The translations under genes and the position numbers were made by a program. A DNA stretch of 64,000 nucleotides from assembly GCA_947500645.1 (NCBI GenBank), contig CANMSD010000003.1, forward strand, positions 184,501-248,500, given 5' to 3'. Below the pieces are notes generated by a model that was given only the letters and a program-made list of their open reading frames with translations, was not told the DNA's origin and did no database searches. The first letter of the stretch is position 1. Every line of letters starts with the position of its first letter. The DNA comes from an uncultured Erythrobacter sp. Its GTDB lineage: Bacteria > Pseudomonadota > Alphaproteobacteria > Sphingomonadales > Sphingomonadaceae. Below are positions 54,111-61,879 of the stretch, piece by piece.

Positions 54111-54220
54111 TTTGGTTTTTTGTTTGACCTCAAGCGCCGGCGCTCACATCCGTTCGCTTGGCTATCCTCGCTCATGCGACCTAAAGGTCGCGTCGCTGCG
54201 GGCGCCCGGTCGGGCTTGCA
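54111..54220 (-). repeat. Structured hairpin repeat, copy B
   Basis: Read on the minus strand: stem GCCCG/CGGGC (54204-08/54211-15), stem GCGACCT/AGGTCGC (54176-82/54185-91), the conserved word GAGCGAGGATAGCCAAG, and a GGAT-loop hairpin GCGAAC/GTGAGC (54142-47/54152-57) with two central A/G mismatches. The 3' tail GCGCTTGAGGTC and an A6 run (T6 on plus strand at 54116-54121) follow. It begins 8 nt after rnpB. Confidence 0.78.
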
Positions 54221-54304
54221 GTCGCTGGCGCGACCGTTTTCCGTGACCAAGCCAGTTACATCGCGCCAAGACGCCTGGAGCCTGCCAATTGGCTTGGAAT
54301 GGAT

Positions 54305-54409
54305 CGAGGCCGCAGGCCTCGCAAGGGGCTTGTCCCCGCCCGCAGCGGCGCGGACTTGTCCGCAAGCCGCGAGGAAATCGCAGCACGGATGTGCTGCGGA
54401 ACAAAAAAA
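54305..54409 (+). repeat. Structured hairpin repeat, copy C
   Basis: Hairpins in order: CGAGGCC/GGCCTCG (54305-11/54315-21), GGGG/CCCC (54325-28/54334-37), GCGGAC/GTCCGC (54350-55/54358-63), and CGCAGCAC/GTGCTGCG (54379-86/54391-98) with loop GGAT. An A7 run ends it at 54409. It keeps CCCGCAGCG and GCGAGGA between stems. Confidence 0.8.
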
Positions 54410-54415
54410 CGCATC

Positions 54416-54498
54416 ACCCTGAACTTGGTTCAGGGTCCATCTCCCGTACGACCAAGAAGGCAAGGAATCGGCGATGGATGCTGAACTGAATTCAGCAT
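54416..54498. repeat. Paired REP-like hairpins
   Basis: ACCCTGAAC/GTTCAGGGT (54416-24/54428-36, perfect 9 bp, loop TTG) and ATGCTGAA/TTCAGCAT (54478-85/54491-98). The words CCTGAACTTG-TTCAGG and GATGCTGAA-TTCAGCATGACG are, to my knowledge, common intergenic elements in sphingomonad genomes. It lies between repeat C and the first Imm11-type gene. Confidence 0.8.
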
Positions 54499-54590
54499 GA
54501 CGAGGTTGTCGGAGTGGCACTCAAACATTCAAACGAAACAGTAAGAAAGCGGGCTTACTGCGGTACGCTAGAGAGCGTGTTTTTGGCGTT

Positions 54591-54618
54591 GGCGCCATGT
54601 TGGAGTTGAAGTGATGGT
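54591..54618 (+). repeat. Leader direct repeat of the Imm11-type gene pair, copy 1
   Basis: The 28-nt segment ending in the start of the first gene (GTTGGAGTTGAAGTGATGGT at its 3' part) recurs at 55503-55530 ahead of the second gene with one mismatch. It includes the ribosome site and ATG of both genes, so a duplication of gene plus leader is the simplest origin. Confidence 0.8.
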
Positions 54619-55354
54619 TTGGGCGATGAGACTGCCAAATGATTTTGGCAAATACTGGCCAGGTGGCAGTTTTGAAAAGTCTGATGGCGATAGTTGGTAT
54701 TCGCATCTGCGCGCGCGTTTTCAAAATGTTCTGACTGATGAAGAAAAGGCGAAATACAATCTTCAAGGTGAGGAGTGGGCAGCGGGCCTCTACAAGTCGA
54801 GTGTAGTGGATGGTTTTACTCGAGAGTATGGCACCAGAATGAACGAAATGTCGCCAATTTTGAGGGCGATAGAGCCTGATGAAGCTCCAAAATCGTTTTT
54901 TCTTCGTGGCGCATCAAAAAAGTATGGCGGCCTCATTAGTCTCAGCAATCGTATCATTGCGGGCTCAAGCAAGTTGGTCGAGCTTTTGGAACGGCTAGAG
55001 CCTGGGGTGCATCAGTTTTTTCCGATCGAACTTAAAGCGAAAGATGGGCGGCTGCTTTCGTCTGATTATCACACAATTGTCATCCGAAATTATCGCGATT
55101 CTTTTGTATCTGATCCCGAGAAACTTGCGGAAGATTTTTCTTATTATTCAAATCCAAACAGCACTGCTTTGGTCCGAGATGCCCGTCAATATCGAAAGTT
55201 TCGCTTTGAGCGAGAGAAAATTTTGGGCGCGCATCTGTGGCGTGAGAGGTTTTTCAATGAAAAGCTGACGTTTTTTTCTGATGAACTTCACCGGCTGATT
55301 ATCGAAAGCGAGCTCGATCTTCCCAAACTACATCAGATGACGGGGGTTAGTTAA
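54614..55354 (+). CDS. Imm11/DUF1629-like protein, first of a tandem pair
   Basis: The protein has 246 residues and no signal peptide. The landmarks LERLEPGVHQFFPIEL (about residues 125-140) and GAHLWRERFF near residue 205 followed by FFSDELHRLIIES match the Imm11-type immunity (DUF1629) pattern as I know it. It has GGAG 8 nt before ATG 54614. The gene is clearly more AT-rich than most of the window and uses codons rare nearby. The next gene is its paralogue. No toxin gene is visible, so it may be an orphan immunity gene. Confidence 0.65.
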   Translation: MVWAMRLPNDFGKYWPGGSFEKSDGDSWYSHLRARFQNVLTDEEKAKYNLQGEEWAAGLYKSSVVDGFTREYGTRMNEMSPILRAIEPDEAPKSFFLRGASKKYGGLISLSNRIIAGSSKLVELLERLEPGVHQFFPIELKAKDGRLLSSDYHTIVIRNYRDSFVSDPEKLAEDFSYYSNPNSTALVRDARQYRKFRFEREKILGAHLWRERFFNEKLTFFSDELHRLIIESELDLPKLHQMTGVS

Positions 55355-55502
55355 TGGTTGTTGGCGGCAAATCAAGCATTACGGCGATCCAAGGTTCGAA
55401 TTAGGGGAAATCAAGCGAGGTCGCAGCCGCATTCTGAAAGTCTATGTATTTGTGACAGCGCTTCCGCGAGGGAGTGCTGCGCTTGGCGTTGATGGCGTTT
55501 GG

Positions 55503-55530
55503 GGCGCCGTGTTGGAGTTGAAGTGATGGT
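55503..55530 (+). repeat. Leader direct repeat of the Imm11-type gene pair, copy 2
   Basis: Matches 54591-54618 at 27 of 28 positions, including the ribosome site and ATG. Confidence 0.8.
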
Positions 55531-56272
55531 CTATTCGGTTGGGATGAAGAGCGTTTACGAGACGGATCCCAAAAATGAGGTGATTGGCGGGGATGCAGCT
55601 TGGAAGCGGTTGGCGTTCGAAAACCCGGAAGAAGTGGATGTCGTCGCCAAAGGTGGTGCGGGTCGCCAAGTTAGTCGAACGCTGGGCATGGGTTATAGAG
55701 TTGCAGAGGGCAGTGCACCCGACAAATTCTTGTGGCGAAGCAAAAGCAAGCCGCCAACTGATTACGTTTTTGGCAATAACGAGGTCATGCTGGTCTCACC
55801 ACGCTTTCGCGATCTGGTCGAACAGTTCGAACCGGGCGTACATCAGTTTCTGCCCGTTGCGGTCTACAACACCAAGGATGCAGCCGAGCCTTTTGATACG
55901 TTCTATTGGTTCGTTTGCTGCACACTAATCGACAGTTTGGATCCGGAGCAGACGACCCTAGAATGGAGGGGTGATTACCATGACCGTGGTAATGATGGGC
56001 TTCGCGAAGGTTATTGGCGTTTTGATCTCTCAGTCAAACCGCCCCAAAAACCTGTGTTCAGTCTTGCGGCAATTGGCGAGCGGCATTTGTGGCGCGACCC
56101 TTATCGCGGGCGAGACTATGTCCATTGCTCTGATGCTTTTGGTGAAGCGCTGATCGCAGCGGGGCTGACCGGCTTTGGCCTGCGCCAGTACGAACAGGTT
56201 TGGGACTTAGACGGGGCGATAGGGCGTTGCGCATCGGTGTGCGCGTTTTCCTACTTGGCGCGCGCTCGCTAG
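55526..56272 (+). CDS. Imm11/DUF1629-like protein, second of a tandem pair
   Basis: The protein has 248 residues. It shares the landmarks of its neighbour: VEQFEPGVHQFLPVAVYN and GERHLWRDPYRGRDYVH followed by CSDAFGEALIAAGLTGFGLR. Overall similarity to the first protein is moderate, so the duplication is old. GGAGTTGAAGTG precedes ATG 55526. A 171-bp gap separates it from the first gene. Function as an immunity protein or a toxin-linked binding protein is inferred only from the family. Confidence 0.65.
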   Translation: MVYSVGMKSVYETDPKNEVIGGDAAWKRLAFENPEEVDVVAKGGAGRQVSRTLGMGYRVAEGSAPDKFLWRSKSKPPTDYVFGNNEVMLVSPRFRDLVEQFEPGVHQFLPVAVYNTKDAAEPFDTFYWFVCCTLIDSLDPEQTTLEWRGDYHDRGNDGLREGYWRFDLSVKPPQKPVFSLAAIGERHLWRDPYRGRDYVHCSDAFGEALIAAGLTGFGLRQYEQVWDLDGAIGRCASVCAFSYLARAR

Positions 56273-56319
56273 TTCTGGGGCATGCGCCTCCTCGAACTCC
56301 GCACACCGCAAAAGAACCT

Positions 56320-56422
56320 CGGCGCGCAGCGCCGCCCGCCCGCAGCGATGCGGCCTTTAGGCCGCATGAGCGAGGATAGCCAAGGCGGCGGATGCCGCCG
56401 CCCGCGCTTGAAGCCCAAAAAA
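56320..56422 (+). repeat. Structured hairpin repeat, copy D
   Basis: Hairpins in order: GGCGC/GCGCC (56321-25/56329-33), TGCGGCCT/AGGCCGCA (56349-56/56359-66), the word GAGCGAGGATAGCCAAG, then GGCGGC/GCCGCC (56384-89/56394-99) with loop GGAT. The tail GCGCTTGAAGCC and an A6 run (56417-56422) match copy B. It lies 48 nt after the second Imm11-type gene, inverted relative to copy B. Confidence 0.82.
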
Positions 56423-56550
56423 GACAAATCGATCCAATCGATCAAACGCGGTCTCTGTGATCGATTGGTTTTGTTCGCCAGGACTGTGTTCCATGCGTTC
56501 CAAACGTGGCTTACCAGCGACGAACGGAGTGGAGGGTGTAAAGGTGGCTC

Positions 56551-56592
56551 CGAGCCGCTCGACCCTTCGACAGGCTCAGGATGAGCGGCTCG
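56551..56592. repeat. REP-like inverted repeat
   Basis: CGAGCCGCTC (56551-60) and GAGCGGCTCG (56583-92) are perfect 10-bp complements. The loop holds CCTTCGACAGGCTCAGGATG, a word very common in sphingomonad and some other proteobacterial intergenic regions. It lies 34 nt past the end of the FMN protein gene and may end its transcript. Confidence 0.8.
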
Positions 56593-56625
56593 GGGTCGGA
56601 CTGGCTCGCGATGGACAGGGCCTGC

Positions 56626-58110
56626 TTAGGCTGGCTGAACCCCGACGCTCGGATGAAGCTCATCGAGAGGCCTGCTGCGCCCATCGGCGCACACCAGCCG
56701 CACGTGATAGCGCCGCATCTCGCGCGGGCTCTTCACCCCCACGCTATGCGCGATCACGCCCACCTCCTTGCGCATCTGCTTCACGAAGCTGGCGACCCGC
56801 ACGGCCTTGTCGGTCGGGTCGAGCCCGCGCTGCAGGCTCGGGTCATGCGTGGTGATGCCGGTGGGGCAGGTGTTCTTGTTGCACTTCATCGCCTGGATGC
56901 AGCCAAGCGCGAACATGAAGCCGCGCGCGGAGATCACGAAGTCCGCGCCAGCGCAGATCGCCCAGGCAACCTCGCCCGGCGTCACCAGCTTGCCGCTGGC
57001 GATGATGCGAATGCGGTCCTTCAGCCCGGCATGATCGCGCAGATCGACCATCATGGGCAGGCTCTCGCGCAGGGTCAGGCCGACGTTGTCGATCAGGGGC
57101 AGCGGGGCAGCGCCTGTGCCGCCATCGCCGCTATCGACGGTGATGAAGTCGGGCGCGCTGGCAATGCCGCGCTCGTTGATCTTGTCGAACAGCTCCTCCA
57201 GCCAGCCATACGCGCCAACCACCGTCTTGAAGCCGACCGGCTTGCCCGTGACCTCGCGAATGTGGGCGATCATGTCGAGCAGATCGTCATTGTTGCCAAT
57301 ATCGGGATGGCGGTTGGGCGAGATGGAGGCGGTGTGCGGCTCGATCCCGCGGATGGCGGCGATCTCCTCATTGACCTTGGCCGCGGGCAGGATGCCACCT
57401 TTGCCCGGCTTTGCGCCTTGCGAGAGCTTCAGCTCGAACATGCGGACCTGGTCATGAGCGGCGACTTCGCGCAGCTTCTCGTCGGACAGGTTCCCCTCCT
57501 TGTCGCGCACTCCGTACTTGGCGGTGCCGATCTGGAACACGAGGTCGCAGCCCCCTTCGAGATGGTAGGGGGACAGGCCGCCTTCGCCAGTGTTCATCCA
57601 GCATCCGGCCTTTGCCGCGCCGTTCGACAGGGCGCGTACCGCTGGGGTCGACAGCGCGCCGTAGCTCATGCCCGAGATGTTGAACATGGATGGCGCGTCA
57701 TAGGGCATGCGTGCGGCGCCTTCGCCGATTACCATGGAGCTTGCCTCTACCGCATCGCGCTCCAGCGTGGGCCACGGGCAATTGACGAAGATCGGCGTGC
57801 CGACAGGGTCGAGATTGCGGGTCGAGCCAAAGGCAACGTTGGTCGACTTGCCCCCCGCCGCGTCATAGACCCAGTCGCGCTGGGCGCGGTTAAACGGCAT
57901 CTCCTCGCGGTCCATGGCGAAGAAGTACTGACGGAAGAATTCGCCCAACTCGCTGAAGATATGGCGCAGTCGGCCGATTACCGGGTAGTTGCGGCGCACG
58001 GCATCGGCGGTCTGAAACCGGTCGATGAAGAACAGCACGACTATGCCGGCCAAAAGCAGGCCGACGACAAAGATGAAGATGTTTGAAAGCCATCCAAGCG
58101 TGTTGATCAT
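56626..58110 (-). CDS. FMN-binding glutamate synthase-like protein
   Basis: The protein has 494 residues, with an N-terminal transmembrane segment (about 8-29). The central TIM barrel matches the FMN domain of glutamate synthase (NISGMSYGALSTPAVRALSN, VDSGDGGTGAAPLPL). The iron-sulfur motif (GCIQAMKCNKNTCPTGI; three Cys) is complete. It lacks the amidotransferase domain, so it is a stand-alone archaeal-type GltB2. Its substrate is uncertain. It is not next to gltD. Confidence 0.85.
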   Translation of the reverse strand: MINTLGWLSNIFIFVVGLLLAGIVVLFFIDRFQTADAVRRNYPVIGRLRHIFSELGEFFRQYFFAMDREEMPFNRAQRDWVYDAAGGKSTNVAFGSTRNLDPVGTPIFVNCPWPTLERDAVEASSMVIGEGAARMPYDAPSMFNISGMSYGALSTPAVRALSNGAAKAGCWMNTGEGGLSPYHLEGGCDLVFQIGTAKYGVRDKEGNLSDEKLREVAAHDQVRMFELKLSQGAKPGKGGILPAAKVNEEIAAIRGIEPHTASISPNRHPDIGNNDDLLDMIAHIREVTGKPVGFKTVVGAYGWLEELFDKINERGIASAPDFITVDSGDGGTGAAPLPLIDNVGLTLRESLPMMVDLRDHAGLKDRIRIIASGKLVTPGEVAWAICAGADFVISARGFMFALGCIQAMKCNKNTCPTGITTHDPSLQRGLDPTDKAVRVASFVKQMRKEVGVIAHSVGVKSPREMRRYHVRLVCADGRSRPLDELHPSVGVQPA

Positions 58111-58230
58111 GGCGCTCTCTCCCGTTGCGAGCCGTTACAAGGCCTGTTCGGACGGTGAGTAGCACAGGTTACAAATGTGGGGCAGAGGGATGCACTGGGC
58201 CATGCCTAGCGCGCTTTGGTCGAAGGAAAA

Positions 58231-58260
58231 GGCCGAGCGCTCTCAATGGAGCGCCCGGCC
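58231..58260 (-). terminator. Intrinsic terminator after the autotransporter gene
   Basis: GGCCGAGCGCTC (58231-42) pairs with GAGCGCCCGGCC (58249-60). Read on the minus strand, it is followed by TTTTCC. It terminates the gene ending at 58299. Confidence 0.85.
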
Positions 58261-58298
58261 TTTCAGGTTCCGACCTGTCGGTGGAAAAGCGGCTTCGC

Positions 58299-61200
58299 TT
58301 AGAACTTCCAGCTCAACAAGAAGCGGCCCTGGTTGTTGGTCAGGACGCCGCGTCCCAGATCGGAGGTTATCGACAATGCAGCGTTGATCCGATTGGACAG
58401 GGCCATCTGCGCACCGGCGTTGATTGACACCCATTCCGGATCGAGCGGGTTGCTGATCTGGAAGGCAGCATCGGGCGCGCCGAAGAAGCTGGCGGTCACA
58501 ACGTCGGTGGTATCGGCCAGTTCGCGGGCATAGGCGACCGAGCCGAAGGCGGTCACTTTGCCGATGCGACCGATATCGAGATCGAGCGAGGACATCAGGC
58601 CGACCTTGGTCCCGAGCGAGGTGAAGTCGCGGCTCTGGACGTTGAGGCCAAGCTGACCTGCACCAAACTCGGAGTATCCACCGATCTCGTTGCGAACATA
58701 GTCCATGCTCACAACCGGTCCGACTTCAAAGCCCTTGGCGATGTCGAAGGCATAGCCAAGCCGGATACCGGCAAAGCTCTGTTCGCCATCAGAGTTGCCG
58801 ATCGCTTCGCTAAAGCTGGAACGGAAGTCACCCTGGCTGGCGCGCTGCGTGCCATACTCCTGGTCCGAGAACCCGAAGTACATGTCGGCAAAGCCATTGC
58901 CCGCTTTGTAGGCGGCATAGACGGCCGCCGCATGGCTCTCATCCTCGCGGGCACGGAAAGCTCCCGCGGTATTGTTGCTGTTGCGAATATTGGTCATCGC
59001 AACACCAAGGCTGAAGTTTTCCGACACACGCAGATCAGCGCCGACGGTCAGCTCTCCCGCTTGCGTGAAGGCCGCTTCTTCGAAAGCGTTCGTACCGCTT
59101 GACCGGTCAACGCTGCGCGCATCCAGGAACGAACCGCTGACCGTGCTAAAGAAGCCGAGCTGCCCGTTCTCTGCCGGCGATGTGCCGCCCATTGCGAATG
59201 AAGCATTGCCCGCCGCAGAGAAGCCCGCAGCAGCTCCATTGGCACCGCGCAATGCAAGCGTGCGCTGCGCGATCTGGCCGGTGAAGCGTTGCGAGAAGCC
59301 ATTGGCAATCGCCGACTGGTTGAACGCGCTGACCGGCGTGAGCGATGCCAGCGAAGCACCGAGCGTGTCGACACTGGCGCTGTCGATCACATTGAAGATC
59401 GAGCTGTATTGATCGAACCTTCCACTGAAACGCAGGGTGTCGAGCGCATTGCCGAGCGAGGAGAGTCCGCTGTTCGTGCCAAGCATGCTGCCGAGCCGAC
59501 GTGCTCCGATCTCAACGATCACTTCATTGCTTTCGACCCGGCTTTCAGCGGTTAGGATCGGTGAGCGTGCGATCAGCACAGTCTGGTCGAAGTCACCGAC
59601 AATCTCACCGGCGCTGAGCACAGTGAACGTGCTGCCAAACCGAGGTCTGCCGCGTTCGTTCACTAGCACCAAAGTACCAGCCAATCCTGCAAAACCCGAG
59701 ATGTCGAGCAAGTCGGTTGCCACCGTCCGGCGATCCCGTTCGAACTCCGACAGCAGAAAGCCGCCGCTGGTCTGCACGTAATCACCATTGACCGTCAGCG
59801 TGCCGATCCGATCGATTCCATTAGGAGCAATCAGGCCATTCACATTGAACAGCACGTCAGTGTTGATAGTGCCACGCCCTGACAGCTCGCCACCGAAGAG
59901 CGCGTAAATCCCGGCGTTGAGCGTGCCGTTGATGCGCGCTCGCCCGGCGAACTGCTCAACCCCGATAAGGCTGGTAAACTCGTATCGGCGCGGAAGCACA
60001 AAGGTTGCGCGACCATTATCGATAGCGAGCTTGTCGATCTCGACGTCCATATCGACGCGGGTCCGCCCACGATTGGTCAGCAGAACGTCGAAATATTGGG
60101 CGGGATTTTCGAATGAAGCGCCAGGCGTGCCATCGGTGTTGTTTGGCACGAAACCGGTTGAGCCCGGTCCGAGCAGAACGGAAGATTCAGGGATGTTAGC
60201 CCCGAAATTCAGCGTCCCTTCTGGTGGCAGGATCGGGGTGATATCGCCCGCATTGCCGGAAATGTCATTGCCCAGGATCGTTCCTAGCTTTGGCCCTGTT
60301 TCATAGACGCCTGGCTCTGAGCCTCCAGGAATGCCATTGACCAGAGTGCCGCTGCCGTCGTCGATCAGGAAGCCGGGATCGAGATCCTGCGTCCAGTGAT
60401 TGGGATCGGACCAATCGCCGTTACCTCTTTTGGCCGAGACATATTTGTACGGCGTGTTCTCGGTAATGAACTCGAAGAATGGGAAGAGAGGAGCATAGAA
60501 GCTAATATCGCTGTAGGTGTTGCCCGCCCCGAAGAAGTCGAAGCCTCCGCTTAGAACGCCCGTGACCACAGGCGGCCCATTCAGCTGGTCTGCGATTAAT
60601 GGTGAACCACTATCGCCGCCTGCTGTGCCGACTTCGTTGGGCAAGGCATCACCATCGAAGAAATCGATTGCCTGCACAGCGGCAAGATCGACGCAGCTGA
60701 TACCTTGGCCGGTCAGTTCGCATCCTGCCTGCTCTTCAGGTGTCCGATCTGGGTTGTCGAAGTCGGTGAAGTAGACCACTTGGCTTTCGACGCCGAAGTT
60801 TATGGCAGTGGGGGCGAAGTCGGAGAAGATCGTATCGAGCAGGTCTGCTGGGGAAGCGACTGCACCGAGCATATTCTCGCCCACGCGGCGCAGGAAACCG
60901 ATACCGATATCGCCTGTTTCCGCTGTGCCGAAGCCGCCGTAACCGACCTGGATTACATGCGTCAGCTCGGTGAGCGGAGAGAGCAGGATCGGCATGGCCG
61001 GAACGTCTGTGATGGGCGCATCGACCGCGACGAAGGCTACGTCGGCCCATGGGAACGGTAGTCCGCCATCATCAAGGTTGGCCGATGGGTGGATCACTAC
61101 ATCCGTGCTGGTCGCAACGCCGCCCTCATTATAGCCAGTACCGTTATCGAGATAATCGAAGAAGCGTACGCTGCTATCCACGCCGCTAGAGATAAGCACC

Positions 61201-61667
61201 GATGTGTCGGCAACACCGGGTAGCCCGTAGCTTTCAGAAGAGGCGCTGTTCAAGCAGTGCGCTGCCGTCAGAACGGTGCGCGGATTGATCACCGTGCCGG
61301 TGCAATTGAAAAAGATGCCGCCGCCGACATTGTCCTGAATGAACAGCTGCACGACCGACGGTTGCGTATTGTCGACATCGACTGAGCCATCCAGGCCGAC
61401 GTCGTCTCGTGAGATAATCTCTGGGGTCGGTGCCGCAATGCTGGCGACAAACCCGTCAGCTCCGTTTTGAGCTGTGGGAATGACAGCGAGGGGAACGTCG
61501 ATGGTGGTACTTCGCTGCTCAATCCGAAATCCCGCAAAGTCGCCGCGTGCTTCAATCGCGATGTCTTGCGTCTCACTATCTTTTTCGGAAGCGTAGACCG
61601 GTGTGGTCGCAAGTCCGCTTGCAATACCGATCACACCAACACTGGAAAGAATATGCCACCTAATCAT
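58299..61667 (-). CDS. Autotransporter with trypsin-like protease domain
   Basis: The protein has about 1122 residues: signal peptide, then an S1 (trypsin-like) domain with the triad His137 (TVLTAAHC), Asp209 (WADVAFVAVD) and Ser354 (GGDSGSPLI), all intact. A long beta-rich passenger with RTRVDMDVEIDKLAI-type repeats and a C-terminal autotransporter beta-barrel (about the last 280 residues, ending in Phe) follow. It is exported to the cell surface by type V secretion. Cys residues in the protease part support disulphides. The start was set at ATG 61667 with GGGGAC upstream. Confidence 0.9.
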   Translation of the reverse strand: MIRWHILSSVGVIGIASGLATTPVYASEKDSETQDIAIEARGDFAGFRIEQRSTTIDVPLAVIPTAQNGADGFVASIAAPTPEIISRDDVGLDGSVDVDNTQPSVVQLFIQDNVGGGIFFNCTGTVINPRTVLTAAHCLNSASSESYGLPGVADTSVLISSGVDSSVRFFDYLDNGTGYNEGGVATSTDVVIHPSANLDDGGLPFPWADVAFVAVDAPITDVPAMPILLSPLTELTHVIQVGYGGFGTAETGDIGIGFLRRVGENMLGAVASPADLLDTIFSDFAPTAINFGVESQVVYFTDFDNPDRTPEEQAGCELTGQGISCVDLAAVQAIDFFDGDALPNEVGTAGGDSGSPLIADQLNGPPVVTGVLSGGFDFFGAGNTYSDISFYAPLFPFFEFITENTPYKYVSAKRGNGDWSDPNHWTQDLDPGFLIDDGSGTLVNGIPGGSEPGVYETGPKLGTILGNDISGNAGDITPILPPEGTLNFGANIPESSVLLGPGSTGFVPNNTDGTPGASFENPAQYFDVLLTNRGRTRVDMDVEIDKLAIDNGRATFVLPRRYEFTSLIGVEQFAGRARINGTLNAGIYALFGGELSGRGTINTDVLFNVNGLIAPNGIDRIGTLTVNGDYVQTSGGFLLSEFERDRRTVATDLLDISGFAGLAGTLVLVNERGRPRFGSTFTVLSAGEIVGDFDQTVLIARSPILTAESRVESNEVIVEIGARRLGSMLGTNSGLSSLGNALDTLRFSGRFDQYSSIFNVIDSASVDTLGASLASLTPVSAFNQSAIANGFSQRFTGQIAQRTLALRGANGAAAGFSAAGNASFAMGGTSPAENGQLGFFSTVSGSFLDARSVDRSSGTNAFEEAAFTQAGELTVGADLRVSENFSLGVAMTNIRNSNNTAGAFRAREDESHAAAVYAAYKAGNGFADMYFGFSDQEYGTQRASQGDFRSSFSEAIGNSDGEQSFAGIRLGYAFDIAKGFEVGPVVSMDYVRNEIGGYSEFGAGQLGLNVQSRDFTSLGTKVGLMSSLDLDIGRIGKVTAFGSVAYARELADTTDVVTASFFGAPDAAFQISNPLDPEWVSINAGAQMALSNRINAALSITSDLGRGVLTNNQGRFLLSWKF

Positions 61668-61879
61668 ATTAAGTCCCCAATATGTTGTTTGTATCAACGA
61701 CTCGGACGATACATTATTTTAACCATGTATACGACATGAATTACTGTTTAGGTGATGAAATTAACTTGGTGGCGGTCGATAAATTGATTCAAGATATGGC
61801 TCGAGGTCCTGCGAATCCAACGATTCCAGGGTGCGGCGGTGAACGCCTTGGCCGGCAATTTTTTTTGAGTTAGCGAGGG
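61668..61879. other. AT-rich upstream region of the autotransporter gene
   Basis: This 212-bp gap separates the autotransporter start from the ugd stop. It is much richer in A and T than its surroundings and contains a T8 run at 61858-61865. I see no clear promoter motif, RNA gene or supported open reading frame. Confidence 0.5.

Noticed and set aside
56273..56625. Additional gene after the second Imm11-type gene
   Set aside because: The interval is filled by repeat copy D and a REP-like element; open frames there are repeat-derived.
56581..58086. 501-residue open frame on the plus strand
   Set aside because: It lies antisense over the FMN glutamate-synthase-like gene, which has clear motifs. 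Long antisense frames are expected in GC-rich coding DNA.
61682..61873. 63-residue frame upstream of the autotransporter
   Set aside because: AT-rich, no ribosome site and no recognisable pattern, so not supported as a gene.
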